The notes under the pieces: generated by a model
Databases searched by the model: none
The model's input: the letters and a program-made list of their open reading frames with translations, nothing else
Told to the model about the DNA's origin: nothing
NCBI RefSeq assembly: GCF_030733385.1
Contig: NZ_JASHJC010000020.1
Coordinates: 1 to 55,724, forward strand
DNA: 55,724 nt
DNA from: Roseovarius sp. MMSF_3359
GTDB lineage: Bacteria; Pseudomonadota; Alphaproteobacteria; Rhodobacterales; Rhodobacteraceae
Direction of reading: 5' to 3'
Position numbers and translations under genes: made by a program
Shown here: positions 54,037 to 55,724 of the stretch, piece by piece
How the letters are laid out: each line of letters begins with the position of its first letter
Position numbering within the stretch: the first letter of the stretch is position 1

Positions 54037-55386
54037 TCAGCCCTGAAGGTTGGTTTCCAGCCATTTTTCCAGCCAGTGAATGTTGTATTCGCCGCTGTGG
54101 ATGTCGGGCTCCTGCAACAGGGCATGAAAGAGCGGCACGGTCGTGTCCACACCATCCACGATCAACTCACCCAAGGCACGGTTCAACCGATTGAGCGCGC
54201 TTTCGCGGTCCCGGCCATGCACGATCAGCTTGCCGATCAGGCTGTCGTAATAGGGCGGGATCGAATAGCCGTCATAAAGCGCGGAATCCATCCGCACACC
54301 CAGACCACCAGGCGCGTGGAAATGTGTGATCTTGCCCGGACGCGGGGCGAATTCCGGCAGTTTTTCGGCGTTGATCCGAACCTCGATGGCGTGGCCATTG
54401 ATCTGCAAATCGTCCTGCGTGAAGGACATCGGCAGGCCTTCGGCCACGCGGATTTGCTCGCGGACGAGATCGACGCCGAAGATCGCCTCGGTCACCGGGT
54501 GTTCCACCTGCAGACGGGTGTTCATTTCGATGAAATAGAACTCGCCCTTTTCATAGAGGAACTCGATCGTGCCCGCACCCGCATAGTTGATCCGCGCCAC
54601 CGCATCGGCGCAGACCTTGCCGATCTCGGCGCGTTCTTTTTCCGAGATGCAGGGGCCGGGGGCCTCTTCGAACACCTTCTGGTGGCGGCGCTGCAGCGAG
54701 CAGTCCCGTTCGCCCAGATGCACGGCCTTGCCCTTGCCATCGCCAAAGACCTGGATTTCGATATGCCGCGGCGTGGTCAGGTATTTCTCGATATAGACCT
54801 CGTCATTGCCAAACGCGGCCTTGCCTTCGGACCGCGCGGTCATGAAGGCATGTTCCATCTCGGCTTCGCTATTGGCGACTTTCATGCCCCGCCCGCCGCC
54901 ACCGGCGGTTGCCTTGATGATGACGGGATAGCCCATCTCCTTGCCGAGCTTCTTGGCCTCGGCCAAGGTCGGTACGCCACCGTCCGAGCCGGGAACACAA
55001 GGCACGCCAAGCTCTTTCATCGTGTCCTTCGCGGTGATCTTGTCGCCCATGATGCGGATATGCTCCGCCGTGGGGCCGATGAAGGTCAGGTCGTGATCTT
55101 CGACGATCTGCACGAAGTTCGCGTTCTCGCTCAGGAAACCATAGCCGGGATGGATGGCCTGCGCGCCGGTCACTTCGCAGGCGGCGATGATCGACGGGAT
55201 GGAGAGGTAGCTCTCGGAACCCGCAGGCGGGCCGATGCAGACGCTTTCGTCGGCCATGCGCACATGCATCGCGTCACTGTCGGCGGTTGAATGCACGGCA
55301 ACGGAGGCGATGCCCATTTCGCGGGCGGCGCGGATGACGCGAAGGGCGATTTCACCCCGGTTGGCGACTAGGATCTTGTCGAACAT
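54037..55386 (-). CDS. accC: Acetyl-CoA carboxylase biotin carboxylase subunit
   Basis: The 449-aa ATP-grasp enzyme has MFDKILVANRGEIALRVIRA, the glycine-rich IKATAGGGGRGMKVA, and YLTTPRHIEIQVFGDGKGKA. It also has FIEMNTRLQVEHPVTEAI and IEVRINAE. It carboxylates biotin on AccB in the first step of fatty-acid synthesis. It lies ten bases after accB and 18 bases before aat on the same strand. Confidence 0.98.
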   Translation of the reverse strand: MFDKILVANRGEIALRVIRAAREMGIASVAVHSTADSDAMHVRMADESVCIGPPAGSESYLSIPSIIAACEVTGAQAIHPGYGFLSENANFVQIVEDHDLTFIGPTAEHIRIMGDKITAKDTMKELGVPCVPGSDGGVPTLAEAKKLGKEMGYPVIIKATAGGGGRGMKVANSEAEMEHAFMTARSEGKAAFGNDEVYIEKYLTTPRHIEIQVFGDGKGKAVHLGERDCSLQRRHQKVFEEAPGPCISEKERAEIGKVCADAVARINYAGAGTIEFLYEKGEFYFIEMNTRLQVEHPVTEAIFGVDLVREQIRVAEGLPMSFTQDDLQINGHAIEVRINAEKLPEFAPRPGKITHFHAPGGLGVRMDSALYDGYSIPPYYDSLIGKLIVHGRDRESALNRLNRALGELIVDGVDTTVPLFHALLQEPDIHSGEYNIHWLEKWLETNLQG

Positions 55387-55396
55387 GTCCGGATCC

Positions 55397-55724
55397 TTAT
55401 TCGATGATCATCAGCGGTGATCCGTATTCGACCGTCGCACCATCATCCACAAGGATGCGCTTGACGGTGCCGCCGCGCGTGGCGGGGATGTGGTTCATGG
55501 TCTTCATCGCCTCGATGATAAGAAGCGTGTCACCTTCGCTGACCTGCTGGCCGACGCTGACAAAGGCCGGGGCACCGGGTTCCGCCTGCATGTAGACCGT
55601 ACCGACCATGGGTGAGCTGACCGCGCCGGGATGATCGGCGGGATCTTCGACCGGATCGGCGGCTTTGCTTTCCGCCGAAGCCGCAGGCGCAGCGGCAGCA
55701 GTCGGTGCCGGGGCGGCGGCGGGG
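55397..55724 (-). CDS. accB: Biotin carboxyl carrier protein, N-terminus beyond the window
   Basis: The visible C-terminal part has an Ala/Pro-rich linker followed by the biotinyl domain. The biotin-accepting Lys lies in LLIIEAMKTMNHIPA, and the domain closes with DDGATVEYGSPLMIIE. The frame stays open to the right edge, so the first part of the gene is missing. It forms the usual accB-accC operon. Confidence 0.96.
   Translation of the reverse strand, partial: PAAAPAPTAAAAPAASAESKAADPVEDPADHPGAVSSPMVGTVYMQAEPGAPAFVSVGQQVSEGDTLLIIEAMKTMNHIPATRGGTVKRILVDDGATVEYGSPLMIIE

Overview
The window is a chromosomal segment of an alphaproteobacterium, most likely the Roseobacter group of Rhodobacteraceae. 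The evidence is the NDUFA12 – MlaD-like – DUF2155 – Aat – AccC/AccB neighbourhood, a SAM-II riboswitch in front of metZ, a YcjX/YcjF pair, an alphaproteobacterial-type SthA that lacks the redox cysteines, and Hint_2-type proteins. It has two parts that differ visibly in base composition. Positions 1 to about 13,460 are AT-richer accessory DNA. Positions 13,460 to 55,724 are GC-rich, tightly packed core genome.

The accessory part is a genomic island abutting the 3' end of a tRNA-Arg(UCU) gene (13460-13536, minus strand). From left to right it holds a RadC/JAB protein, two small unknown genes, an orphan membrane-bound hybrid histidine kinase, collapsed remnants of an IS200/IS605 and an IS3-family element, a set of tiny minus-strand genes (two of them paralogous), a gene-poor stretch with repeats and inverted repeats, and an overlapping mobility module (HTH protein, HTH/zinc-ribbon protein, tyrosine recombinase). 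Between the recombinase and the tRNA lies a convergent two-gene cassette. It encodes a 259-aa protein of unknown family that begins Met-Gly and a 617-aa QueC-like PP-loop/zinc protein with additional N- and C-terminal domains. This cassette is the best candidate for an undescribed system. It resembles the QueC/partner core of QatABCD, but has neither the ATPase nor the TatD nuclease.

The core part begins with truA, ycjX-ycjF and a TetR-controlled four-gene operon for arginine or methylarginine breakdown (regulator, aminotransferase, TPP-dependent 2-ketoarginine-type decarboxylase, dimethylarginine hydrolase). It continues with a cupin, an AEC exporter, a Hint-domain protein, S-formylglutathione hydrolase, soluble transhydrogenase, a UPF0178 protein and an alpha/beta hydrolase. 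Next come a peptidoglycan-binding lipoprotein, a [2Fe-2S] ferredoxin, a VCBS-like secreted protein, purD, xseA, a small secreted protein and an AlkB-like membrane hydroxylase.

The right third carries an FdsG-FdsB (NuoE-NuoF-like) fusion, a lysoplasmalogenase-like protein, ftsY with large Pro-Glu hexanucleotide repeats, an EamA transporter and yciB. It then has metZ behind its SAM-II riboswitch, folE2, a phasin/histone-H1-like protein, trkH, a second Hint protein divergent from an acyl-CoA dehydrogenase, and clpP-clpX with a strong terminator. The window ends with the NDUFA12/MlaD/DUF2155 run, convergent aat, accC and a truncated accB. All calls rest on reading the sequence. No database search was possible.
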